Shown here in pieces: positions 27,701 through 35,600 of a DNA stretch of 64,000 nucleotides. Made by a program: the position numbers and the translations under genes. This DNA is from Mimachlamys varia (lineage: Eukaryota > Mollusca > Bivalvia > Pectinida > Pectinidae), in assembly GCA_947623455.1 (NCBI GenBank), contig OX392532.1:4423501-4487500 (forward strand), read 5' to 3'. Numbering within the stretch: position 1 is the stretch's first letter; each line of letters begins with the position of its first letter. The notes beneath the pieces are model-generated. The model saw only the letters and a list, made by a program, of their open reading frames with translations. It did no database searches and was not told the origin of the DNA.

Positions 27701-30700
27701 AGCTAGCTAAAGGTCTTGGGCTGTTTTTTGTTCTGAAGCCAATCCACAAGAGGCCTGTCATAAGTTTCTCGTTGTGTTATCCTGTATATTGTTTGAGTGA
27801 AGCTATGTCTGTCCTAGTTGATTAGCAAACTTATAGGAAATTATTATTTAACCATATTGGAATTTCAATTGGTCTATGTAACAAATATTTCTTTCAAATT
27901 GATAAGTTAAATGAAAGTCCCCAAAAAACTGGTACAGGACTAATGTACCACGGTACGTACCATCAAAATGTTATACCACGGTATACCGGTAAAACCGCCC
28001 AGCCCTACAGTATGGTAATTTCAACCTCATGGTAAAAACACCATTGTGTTAAAAATGCCCCCCCCCCCCCCCACACACACACACTCATCAATGTCACTAT
28101 TACATGCATTTTTATAATTTAACATATATTTTTAGCCCATTGTTGTATCAATAATGAGAGGCCCAATGGGCCTGCATCGCTCACCTGGTATCAATGTCAG
28201 ACTTGTAACCCTAAAGTCCCCTAAAATCTATTACTGTAAGATATTCAAAACAACATGTTAAGATTTAAACATATTTGACCCCTGTGATCTTGTAAGACAA
28301 GGTCATTTTCATAAGCAAATTTCGTTTGGCTCCATGCAAGGATGCTACCAGCCAAATATCATGTCTCTAGACGTTTTGGTTTATCAGAAGAAGTCGTTTA
28401 AAGGTTATAACAGATTTGACACCAGTGTAACCTTGAATATGAGTCAAGGTCATTTTTTTTCTCAAACTTTGTCGAGCTTCATCCAAGGGATCTTTCAGCT
28501 GAATATCATGCTTCTCGGCCTTTTGGTATTTCAGAAGTCTTTTAAAGGTTTTAACAGATATGACCCTTGTGACCTTGAATATAGGTCAAGGTCATTTCTT
28601 TTCACAAACTTCGTCAGGCTTTATCCAAGGAACCTTTCACCCAAATATCATTATTCTAGGGCTTTTGGTTTATTATAAGAAGTCGTTCAAAGGTTATAAC
28701 AGATTTGACCCCTGTGACCTTGAATATAAGTCAAGGTCATTTGTTTTTGCAAACATTGTTCGACTTCATCCAAGGAAGATACCAGTCAAATACAAGGTCT
28801 TTATGCCTGATGGTATTTCAGAATTAGTCGTTTGAAAGTTCAACCGTATTTGACCCCTGTGACCTTGAAAATAGGTCAAATTAATTTTTTCCACAAACTT
28901 TGTTCAGCTTCTCCCAAGAAAGCTACCTGTAAAATTTCATGTCACCAAGCCTTTCGGTATTTTAGAAAATGTTGTTTAAAGGTTTCAACAGATTTGACCC
29001 CTGTGACCGTGAATACAAGTCAAGGGCATTTCTTTTCACAAACTTTGTTTGGCTTCATCCAAGGAAGCTACCAGTCAAGTATAAGGTCTCTTTGATTGAC
29101 GATTTTTCAGAAGAAGTTGTTTGAAGGTTTTGACATATTTGAACCCTGTACATGACCTTGAAAGTAGGTCTAAGCGGGGTTTTTTTAACGCAAACTTTGT
29201 TCAGATTTGTCCAGCCAAATTTCATCTAGCTATAGGCCTTTCAGTATTTCAGAATTAGTTGTTTAAAGGAAAAGCTGACGGACAGACAAAGGATGCTGCA
29301 CCATCAATTGAGCTAACTTGGCCCTTCGGGTCAAGTCAGCTAATTAAAAAAAGGCACTCAAAAACAATTTCATTAAGGCTTCACTTCACAATATGGTAAT
29401 GGTAAAGTGACCCCCCCTCCACCAATTCTCAAGCATTCACCTACATTTTGCTTTTTAGTCAAATTATCCATCCAAATTTGCCCTATTTTTTATTGATACA
29501 ACATTTTTCTAATGAAATTATGTTAGAAATATATGGAAAAGCATATTATAGTGACCATAGAGGGAGGGGGTTATTTCACCATAATGGTATTTCACCATTA
29601 TGATATTTTAACTCCAGGGTGAATTCAACATAATGGTATTTTGACCCCGGGGTCATTTCACCATGATTCGAAATACCATGCTACGACGGGTTCAAAACTG
29701 GTCTTTATTGCGAACAGACATTACCGTACTCCATATAAAAAAATCTGAGGGGAACTCTTCTTTGCTACCATTAATGAAGCAGTGGTACATACGAACTTTA
29801 ATATTTCTGACACAGTTGTAAACTTACCCAGGAAGTAAGCACAGGTGGCTCCCGCTGGGCCGGCACCGACGATGGCTACATCATAATGTTCCTTCTCTAA
29901 GCTCTTCAACACGAAAAAAATAGACAAAGTCAAGTTTATGGCTAGTAAATCGCTTTGTGAGGTCTTCAAATGTTTGTGATTTGGTCTCATAATCAGCAAC
30001 TTTTATGATCCATGTTTTGAATTATTTCTTTAATTTCTACAACAAGAGGCCTGTTTGGCCTCTATCAATCATCTTTTTTCACTGCAGTTATAACAAGTAT
30101 ATATCAATAGTTAAAGCAACACATCTGTACTGAAAAAGCTATTTCATTTTACGATTTACATCACCATTTTGTCAGCTTCTATTAGTCACCAACTCTCATT
30201 CTAGATGTTGTTTTCAGATCCAAAATTCTATATGTTGCTTGTTCAACCAATAAAGTTGTTCATAATTCTATAAATGATAAATATAATTTCAGTCCTTGAT
30301 CCAAGGGATTGAAAACTTTATCTCTTGGTTGGTCGGTTTAATGTCCTGTTAACAGCCAGGGTCATTTAAGGATGGCCTCCCGGTGTATGCAATGTGGGTG
30401 TGCGCGTTGAGAGCGTGTGTATTTAGAAAGTGCGGTAAGTTCATGTAAGCCTCCTTGCGATAGTTCAGATCTTTTGCCAATTCAAAGTGCTACCACACTA
30501 AAGTATACCACCAAAGGCCCCTAACAGAACACCATAAGGGAATTTTCCTACAGCTGAAACTTTGTAAGGTAATAACCTAACCAACAGGGTCCTCATTAAA
30601 AGCCGGTTGCTGTCAAAATTAAAGTAGCCTAGCTGTTATTCACTAACTTTCAACCGGCTATTTTTTCAGAATTTTATATATGTCAACATTACAGAATGTG

Positions 30701-32348
30701 AAAATTCAACCAGCTATTCTTTTGAAGTCAACCAATTATTGCAAAACTTAGTGAGAACCCTGACCAATGTATATTTTTTACACTTGTAACCAAATAGGAC
30801 TGCCAGAGTTGATCATCAGGGACCAGATAGCTCAATCGGTTGAGCGACTATAAGCTAGCTGTTTAGGGTTTTGAAGGCCCCAGGTTCAAATCCTGGTCTG
30901 GTCGTTACAATTTTCCTCTTCCTCCTGTTACAGAATCGGCGATCTTACCTTATTTCAAGCATTTAACTGGTGAATGCTAATGGCCGGGAAAGGATACCCC
31001 AATTAAGTAATGTAATGTCCCAGCTAGGTATACGAGGGGAAATTATAGCCTAATTAGAAAGCTAGCTTTTCCAATCATGCGTTATAACCTGAGACCCATT
31101 CAAGTTCAAGTAAAGGTGAGCGTGGTCTGTTAGTTGGATGGGTGATCATGACAACCTGCACATTAAATCTGGTGATGAGTTCAGCTTTACCGGTGATGGG
31201 GACTAAGTATAACCTGGGGACCAGCTTAAGATAGTTAAGCAACAGTGATCCGAGGATTATAATTCATCTGCAACCAAAATATCTATATACTGTATATATG
31301 TAACAGAGGTCATTACTTTTTCAATGCCTCCGCCAGGAGTCGAACCCGGAACCTCTGGCTACATGTACTAAGTCTTGCGCTCGACCGGTCGATAAGCTCA
31401 ATTGAGAATTTTAATTAGGTCCAAACCCCAGTCCAGCCATTAGATACATGTATATTACAATTCTCTTTCGCCTATAACATTCACTCCTCCATTTTTTATC
31501 GCACACCGTTATCCAGGTTTGTTGAATCCCCATCAAGGGTTTTGAAATTGGGACTTGGATATATATATAGGGAGTGTGACAACAGCACCGACTTGTAATT
31601 GGAAATTATATAAGTGATAAAGCTGTGTCATTATTGATGAGTTGGAGATAAGCAATTATGAACCAGCAACCCTTGGCTCTTCAGCATGATGCTCTATCGT
31701 TATAGTAATATAATGCAACAACTAAGTATCACCATAAAAAGTCCCTATTATTGGGAAATGTGAAGAGGCCGGACACTGAAATATATTTATTGAGTTAAAA
31801 CAAATACTATATAATTCAGCAATACAGAATATATACACTAACCACTGTTACTGTAAATAACTTAAGTCATAACTGTTCACATTTTTCATTATAGGAAATA
31901 TTTAATAGACTTTCAGAACTTACATTATCTTTTAATTTTAATTCCCAATTATAATTAAGTTCTACATGGTTAAATTTTTTATGATTAAAAAATTAAGATA
32001 AAAATAAAACTCAAGGTAGCAGATCTAGACTAGAAATGAATTAAGTCAAAAGAGTTTTATAGATGTTAAGGCTATGTACTAAATCCAGTCCTTTCATAAT
32101 TAACAAATACAAATTAGCCAATATATTATATTAGGACTATAGGCCTACATATGATGCAAATAAAAATGAAGCTGTGGAGAATGAGAGTTATTTCCCTTCA
32201 TTGTGTGAACTACCTTGTCTTTGTCATGTGGATATTTCGGCGCAAATTCGTGCACGTTCTTTTCTTTTGATGGCTTCAAATAAACGAAATATATTAAAAT
32301 AATGAGAAACAATAGGCACAGCAAAATGCAAAACCACAACAGATCCAT
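9781..32348 (-). CDS. Membrane-anchored FAD-dependent oxidoreductase, geranylgeranyl-reductase family (11 exons, 474 aa)
   Basis: Exons, 5' to 3' on the minus strand: 32348-32214, 29903-29828, 21110-20962, 17039-16903, 16512-16401, 15211-15052, 14600-14421, 13432-13343, 12770-12626, 10555-10440, 9905-9781 (TAA). All have GT-AG borders and join in frame; intron phases are 0,1,0,2,0,1,1,1,2,1. Residues 3-24 form an N-terminal membrane anchor. VGAGPAG (57-63) is the FAD dinucleotide-binding motif, FPRDKYCGD (85-93) and ADSGGLCSPG (121-130) are family blocks, CADGAPS (207-213) is the DG motif, and VGDAAGMIDPMTGEGI (335-350) is the second FAD-binding GD motif. This is the PHBH fold of COG0644/FixC and polyprenyl (geranylgeranyl) reductases. 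The substrate is unknown; a polyprenyl or lipid double bond is an inference from the family. The start is the ATG at 32348; the preceding GTG is not used. The exon 10 donor (GTCTGG) is weak but needed: it restores the C-terminal block RAPKIHMLKP. Without it the frame stops at 10402. Confidence 0.93.
9995..10290. repeat. Minisatellite, about 56-bp unit, five decayed copies (reductase intron 10)
   Basis: Units read 'ttctgatatataatattattttc' followed by 'tatacccttacaacctaata' and often 'atatgtctagaca'. The array lies between exons 10 and 11. Unit length varies by internal deletion of the TGTCTAGACA part. Confidence 0.8.
10822..10957. mobile_element. Foldback / MITE-like insertion with perfect 25-bp inverted arms (reductase intron 9)
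   Basis: 10840-10864 (AACTTTCTATTTTGTTTAGG then TTATC) is an exact reverse complement of 10915-10939. Outside the perfect core the arms continue imperfectly (GTGTAAATATAAGG against CCTTAAATACAC), giving an element of about 136 bp with a 50-bp loop. Its right end abuts the first unit of the 54-bp array. No protein is encoded. Confidence 0.7.
10957..11830 (-). repeat. Minisatellite of 54-bp units copied from the exon 10 splice acceptor
   Basis: About 16 units. The plus-strand unit (GACAGAAAGCCATTGACCTG, then TGTGTAACACACACCATTAT, then ATACATATA) matches the true exon 10 border at 10541-10588. On the transcribed strand each unit therefore has the upstream intron, the CACACAG acceptor and the first coding bases (GTCAATGGCTTTCTGTC) of exon 10. 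Units nearest the exon keep the exon-like GACCTG; many others carry GAGCTG, which still leaves an AG acceptor. Open frames of 88-132 codons in this array exist in several frames on both strands and are not genes. Confidence 0.85.
11900..12000. repeat. Possible decayed tRNA-derived SINE head
   Basis: GAGTGGCCAGGTAGAGCAGT resembles a polymerase III A box region, and AAGGTTTGATTTTCT, about 50 bp on, is a poor B box. Weak evidence. Confidence 0.25.
12029..12250. repeat. Minisatellite of about 37-bp CAGGTACTCTGGTTTCCTA units (reductase intron 9)
   Basis: Five to six copies of 'ttttacaggtactctggttt' plus 'cctacaggtata', decaying at the right end. Confidence 0.8.
15425..16175. repeat. Minisatellite, 38-bp unit, about 20 copies (reductase intron 5)
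   Basis: The unit is AAATTTTACCAGGTAAATAT plus TGGAGGAGTGGGGAGGGG. Two sub-types alternate (GGGGAGGGGAAATTTT and GGGAAGGAGATATTTT), so the array has some higher-order structure. It lies between exons 5 and 6. Confidence 0.9.
16670..16765 (-). repeat. Possible tRNA-derived SINE fragment, minus strand
   Basis: On the minus strand GCGGGTTTGATGCCC resembles a B box, and an A-box-like stretch (GGGTTGCCTTACAAGTG) lies about 30 bp upstream. No anticodon arm or tail is seen. It lies in reductase intron 4. Confidence 0.35.
17040..18612 (-). repeat. Minisatellite of 68-bp units copied from the exon 4 splice acceptor
   Basis: About 23 units directly abut exon 4. On the transcribed strand each unit contains the intron end (TATTGTTAGAGAGTATGATT, TGTGCTGCAG) and the first 25 coding bases of exon 4 (GCTGACAGCGGAGGTCTRTG, TAGCC), then jumps back into intron sequence (ACCCGATACAG). 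The real acceptor is thus the exon-proximal unit of the array. A five-unit block of about 338 bp (17281-17618) is repeated at 17619-17956, including a shortened unit (GGGTGTTTACAGACC) in each. Confidence 0.9.
18640..19340. other. Spacer of reductase intron 3 between two exon-derived arrays
   Basis: Unique AT-rich sequence; nothing recognised. Confidence 0.4.
19345..20965 (-). repeat. Minisatellite of 53-bp units copied from the exon 3 splice donor
   Basis: About 30 units lie directly downstream of exon 3 on the transcribed strand. Each unit carries GAGATGGGTCTGTGGGACCA, ACTCATGTTGTAAGTTCTGG and GTAGATACTGACA. Exon 3 ends GAGATGGGTCTGTATGACCA, GCTC, then 18 bases (ATCAAAGACAATAAGGCC), then CATGTT and the donor GTAAGTTC. 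Array units lack those 18 bases but keep the donor. The outermost unit (about 19348-19400) still has the 18 bases, so full-length versions bracket shortened ones. Confidence 0.9.
21115..21960. other. Start of reductase intron 2, no feature recognised
   Basis: AT-rich single-copy-looking sequence between exon 3 and the 43-bp array. Confidence 0.4.
21970..25855. repeat. Large minisatellite, 43-bp unit, about 88 copies (reductase intron 2)
   Basis: The plus-strand unit is GACGAAGACTTACAGTACAA, GAGTATGACCACTGAATTTG, GGT. Copies are highly uniform; the main variants are ATGTCC for ATGACC and GAGTTACAG or GATTACAG for GACTTACAG. On the transcribed (minus) strand the common unit reads CTGTAAGTC, a consensus-like 5' splice site. 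The first and last units both run into GAATTTGGGATYGGAGGGTC instead of GGGTGACG, so the array appears to have expanded inside one ancestral unit. Confidence 0.95.
25917..26040 (+). mobile_element. tRNA-derived SINE
   Basis: GACCAGATAGCTCAGTTGG holds an A box, and GGGTTTGAACCCAGG is a B box with a 5-bp stem. The acceptor stem no longer pairs. It is followed by TTTTCCTCTCCTGTTACA, shared with the copy at 30821, so both belong to one SINE family. Confidence 0.75.
26850..27011. repeat. Four direct repeats of about 40 bp
   Basis: 'acatttcaagaaaaccccta' plus 'tcatgttatctaggacacaa' is repeated four times with almost no divergence (reductase intron 2). Confidence 0.9.
27100..27390. repeat. Interspersed repeat with a recent 118-bp tandem duplication
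   Basis: AATGGAGCAATGCACAACTA through GATGATCTATAGRAAATCTG occurs twice in succession (about 27155-27272 and 27273-27390) with few differences. The preceding CAAGATGGCTGCCTCTTGGC phrase, in inverse orientation, also occurs near 36465 and 56600, so the host repeat is dispersed. Confidence 0.75.
27610..28007. mobile_element. hAT-type MITE, 398 bp, with perfect 8-bp target-site duplication
   Basis: The ends are TAGAGCTGGG and CCCAGCCCTA (one mismatch as inverted repeats), with inner inverted TACCACGGTAT / ATACCACGGTATACCGGTA tracts. The flanks are identical 8-mers CAGTATGG at 27602-27609 and 28008-28015. TAGRGCTGGGCGG-like termini and 8-bp duplications are typical of hAT elements. There is no transposase. 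It lies in reductase intron 2. Confidence 0.85.
28054..28086. repeat. Poly-C followed by (CA)n
   Basis: A run of 16 or more C and then CACACA dinucleotides. Confidence 0.9.
28156..29343. mobile_element. Hairpin-ended interspersed element with internal tandem blocks (copy 1)
   Basis: It starts GAGGCCCAATGGGCCTGCAT, CGCTCACCTGG (the GGCCCAATGGGCC part is a near-perfect palindrome). It ends in a hairpin-forming GGCCCTTCGGGTC followed by GCTAATTA. Inside are about seven blocks of roughly 147 bp, each with 'tgacccctgtgaccttgaat', 'aggtcaaggtcatttctttt' and 'ttcatccaaggaacctttca'. A related copy lies at 52671-53982. It encodes no protein; short frames in it are not genes. Confidence 0.8.
29550..29690. 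repeat. Short ATTTCACCATAATGGTAT repeats
   Basis: Three to four degenerate, partly palindromic copies just downstream of exon 2 on the gene strand. Confidence 0.6.
30320..30560. repeat. Interspersed repeat (GGTTTAATGTCCTGTTAACA type)
   Basis: The sequence TTAATGTCCTGTTAACAGCC with AGGGTCATTTAAGGATGGCC is of a kind I recognise as dispersed in molluscan genomes. No ends are defined. Confidence 0.45.
30821..31260 (+). mobile_element. tRNA-derived SINE with long body
   Basis: The tRNA-like head (30821-30903) has a perfect 7-bp acceptor stem (GACCAGA / TCTGGTC), a D arm (GCTC...GAGC) and a T arm (CCAGG TTCAAAT CCTGG). The anticodon region is expanded and unpaired, so it is a SINE head, not a tRNA gene. 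The body shares ATTTTCCTC and CTCCTGTTACA with the copy at 25917. Near 31110-31140, GTGAGCGTGGTCTGTTAGTT and GGATGGGTGATC resemble the internal promoter region of 5S rRNA, possibly a chance likeness. Confidence 0.7.
31320..31410 (-). mobile_element. tRNA-derived SINE head, minus strand
   Basis: On the minus strand there is a perfect B box (GGTTCGACTCC) within a T stem (CCGGG/CCTGG) and an A-box/D-arm stretch (GCTTATCGACCGGTCGAGC). The acceptor stem is not paired at the 5' side. It lies in reductase intron 1. Confidence 0.6.
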
Positions 32349-32653
32349 CACACCGGTAAGACACTGATCAATATAATGAACTCTGACCTTTTACCCTTCC
32401 GTTAATCTCACGAAGATTTTTTTAATTATACCTTCTAAAAAACATCTGAGTGTAAAAAATATATACATTCTATATTTAAAAAATATCTTAACAAAATAAT
32501 GTAAATTAATCATTACTTTGGTATTTCGCAACTAAAAATAACTGTACCGGAAGAGCACTTTTCTAAACATAGTCCGCACGTGACGTCATTTCTCTCCTCT
32601 CGCTCGGCCCACCCGTTTCTCACGCTGACAGTGACAGGGAACTGTGAAGAAAA
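32349..32653. promoter_or_regulatory. Putative bidirectional promoter between the reductase and PITP genes
   Basis: Both start codons face away from this 305-bp gap. It contains ACCGGAAG (32546-32553, ETS/GABP-type) and CACGTGACGTCA (32577-32588), in which an E-box (CACGTG) overlaps a perfect palindromic CRE (TGACGTCA, 32581-32588). A CT-rich, CpG-containing stretch (32589-32640) follows. No TATA box is placed for either gene. ETS plus CRE/E-box sites are common in TATA-less bidirectional promoters of housekeeping genes. Transcription starts are not visible from sequence, so the promoter extent is inferred. Confidence 0.6.
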
Positions 32654-35600
32654 ATGCCGCCAACACATCCAAATATATCGGAATAGTAAGTTGATCACGT
32701 CTGGAAAACTTTTGTGATTTACATGTATCATATTGGATATCGTATTCGGTTTGTCAACTGGCGGCCGGTGTCGAAAACCACCCCACTCCGGGTGAGATCA
32801 TTCGTCGCGAAGGCCTTTCATAGTAGGATCAACACAGATTTAACAACTTGTAAACATATGTAGTTCGGACTGATTCATAAAGCTCGATCGATATTACTTA
32901 CAATAAACTACTTTGTATCAGTCTATATGAAGATATGTTGGCCATGATACAATATTGATTTTTTGCCAAGATGATACAAAAGGTCGATATTTGGTCCTAA
33001 TCCAGGTCTGTTATATGAATGGACACATGGTGAATCCTGTATGCTAAGTCATGCTTATTTTTAGATCATTTAGAAATGAATTGAATATTTTGAGAAATTG
33101 CAATTTATTGTATTTAAGCTTCTGTGGTTCACCGAGTGTTGATGGCATTGCATGATCTGCATGTAACCATCTTTTGGAAAATCAATCAATTCTAAAAATA
33201 GAATATTGGACGTAACAGACAGAACAAATTATATTTCCTTGGGTCATAAGAAAGTGAAGTGGTTTATAAATAATAATTGTTGCTGCTTTACCCAAGTTGA
33301 ATGAGAATATCATTATAAAAGTTGATTGTGAAACAGAGCTTCCAAACTCCCAACTCAAAAAGACTGTCTCTGGTAGGATGATCGAGATAAAAGCCACAGA
33401 AAATCATGTATACTTTTAGTTTATTGGCATGGCCTCAGTTCAAATTAAATAATTGAAATTAAATATCCTGACCTATAGTTTATGACTAAAAGTATTCTAG
33501 TTTTGGGCAATGAATTTGTACATCTATGATACAGTTAATTGACATATATATTGTTTAATACATGTATGTCTATATTTCATTTTTATTCTTTTAATTTATT
33601 ATGAGAGTGTGTGAATGATTTTCATGACAATGATTTGATTGATATCTTCTTTCAGTCGGATTGTACTCCCGATGACAGTTGAGGAGGTGAGTACCTGAGA
33701 TAATGATAACTCCAATATTGTCCTCAATGCCATGCAATATTTGTTAAATATATATACCGAACAAAAAATGAAATGCAAGGTACATGTGCAACCTAGAGTT
33801 TTCCCTTACTCGCAAAAACCTGCATTTTGTTTCCTAAAATTGCCAAAGGACTCCCAAAATAGAAAAAGTTTTACTATTTATTATGCGTGATATGAGTCCC
33901 AGGGTTAACCCTGTAGTGCATCTATTGTTGTAAATGCTTAAATTTTCCCAATTGAAAAGGTGCCAGATAGGCTGCTTTAAAAAGGGAAAAGGCAAAAACA
34001 AACACTGGGCATACTACCCGGTATTCTAAATTAAAAGTGATGCTGCTGAACTGGTCATCAGATATGCTACTAACATCTTTATGCAAATTCCTTGTTGTGT
34101 TTCAGTATCAAGTGGCTCAATTATGGTCTGTGGCAGAAGCCAGCAAGAATGAGACCGGTGGCGGAGAGGGTATAGAAGTCTTGGTTAATGATGCTTTTGA
34201 CTTTGGGGATGAGGCATCTAGGGATGCTGCAGAAAAAGCAGGATATTACAGAGAATTAAATGGTGGAAAATATACTAAAGGACAATACACACACAAGATT
34301 TACCATTTACAAAGGTAGACCTATATATATATGTTTTACTGTCTTGTAGGGTTTGTACACTGAACATGTACTTACAATGTTTGCTGCGCTACACATACTT
34401 TACTTAAAGCAATTGTTCTGGTGAAGGTGACAGTATATAACATACTAGCGAATAGTAGTCATTGAAACATCATATATAAACACTTTGGTTGTGTTAAATG
34501 AATAGTTTCACAATCCATGCTGACCAACCTGAAGAACAGGTTTGAAATGGTTCAATCATGATTATTGATTCTTATCAATAGATTTTAAAAAGGGGGGGGG
34601 GGGGGGGTTAATAACATGGATTCTAATGGCCAGGTAGCACATTTAACTGAAATGTCTTTTTTGGGCAAGGTATAGGTACACATAGTCTACAGGTACACAC
34701 AATTCTTTGTATCAAGTTAAAAAGTCATTCAGACTAGATTAAAATCTTAAAAATCTAAAAACATTTATTTGTGTATGTTTCATCTAACCTGACTGACCCT
34801 AAATTTTACTACCTACCCTAGCTTATTTATCACCATTTTGTATCTCAGATTAATTTATGGCAAAGTTCACAGCAACTCAATAAAAAGTGCTTCCTTCCTG
34901 TTCTGGGAGTCTGACCGTATTGTGGACAACCTAATATCCACTGAAATGTGTGGAAATGCAGTGTTAAATTTGAAATGAAACATAATGTCAATTAACAAAA
35001 ACAAATTTACCTGCCGACCTATACCTATTATTTTCAGGCATATTACCTCGGCTGAAACATACATTTTGTTTTTTGGCCTTATCATTTTATTCTTTGTAAG
35101 ATATTAAACGTCTTAAACATATGGTTTTTTCTTTGGGGTCAAAGTCTAAAAATATTGATTCTTTGTAAGAGAATAAAGTCTGAAACTTTCAATTCTTTGT
35201 AAGAGATTAAAGTCTTAAAATGTTATTTACTAAGACAAGGCTTTGTCTGAGGGTGTTTTGGGGCCGTTAATGGGCCCCATTCCCATTTGAAATTATTTCA
35301 TATTTAAGCCAAATTCTCTAAATTTGCAGTTAACTAATCAAAAAATATTTCTCAATTCACCAATTTTCTTCCCAAAATAAGACAAAAGGCCCCATCCCAA
35401 ATCAGTGACAAAAGCTCTGGAAGATGAACTGTTTTGCGATTTTATCTTTCAGTCGAGTACCAGGATTTATCAGATATATGGCTCCCAAAGGATCTCTAGA
35501 CATTCATGAAAAGGCCTGGAATGCTTACCCATACTGTGTAACAATAATATCAGTAGGTATCGTTTCAACATATTTGCCAACATGTTGGTATTTATATTTT

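Noticed and set aside
28334..29095. Chained 87-114 codon frames
   Set aside because: They fall in the hairpin-ended element's internal blocks and change frame from block to block.
30821..30903. Functional tRNA gene
   Set aside because: Acceptor, D and T arms pair, but the anticodon arm is expanded and unpaired, and the SINE body follows.
32349..32351. GTG codon as an upstream start of the reductase
   Set aside because: Animal cytosolic translation starts at ATG. The ATG at 32348 directly follows.
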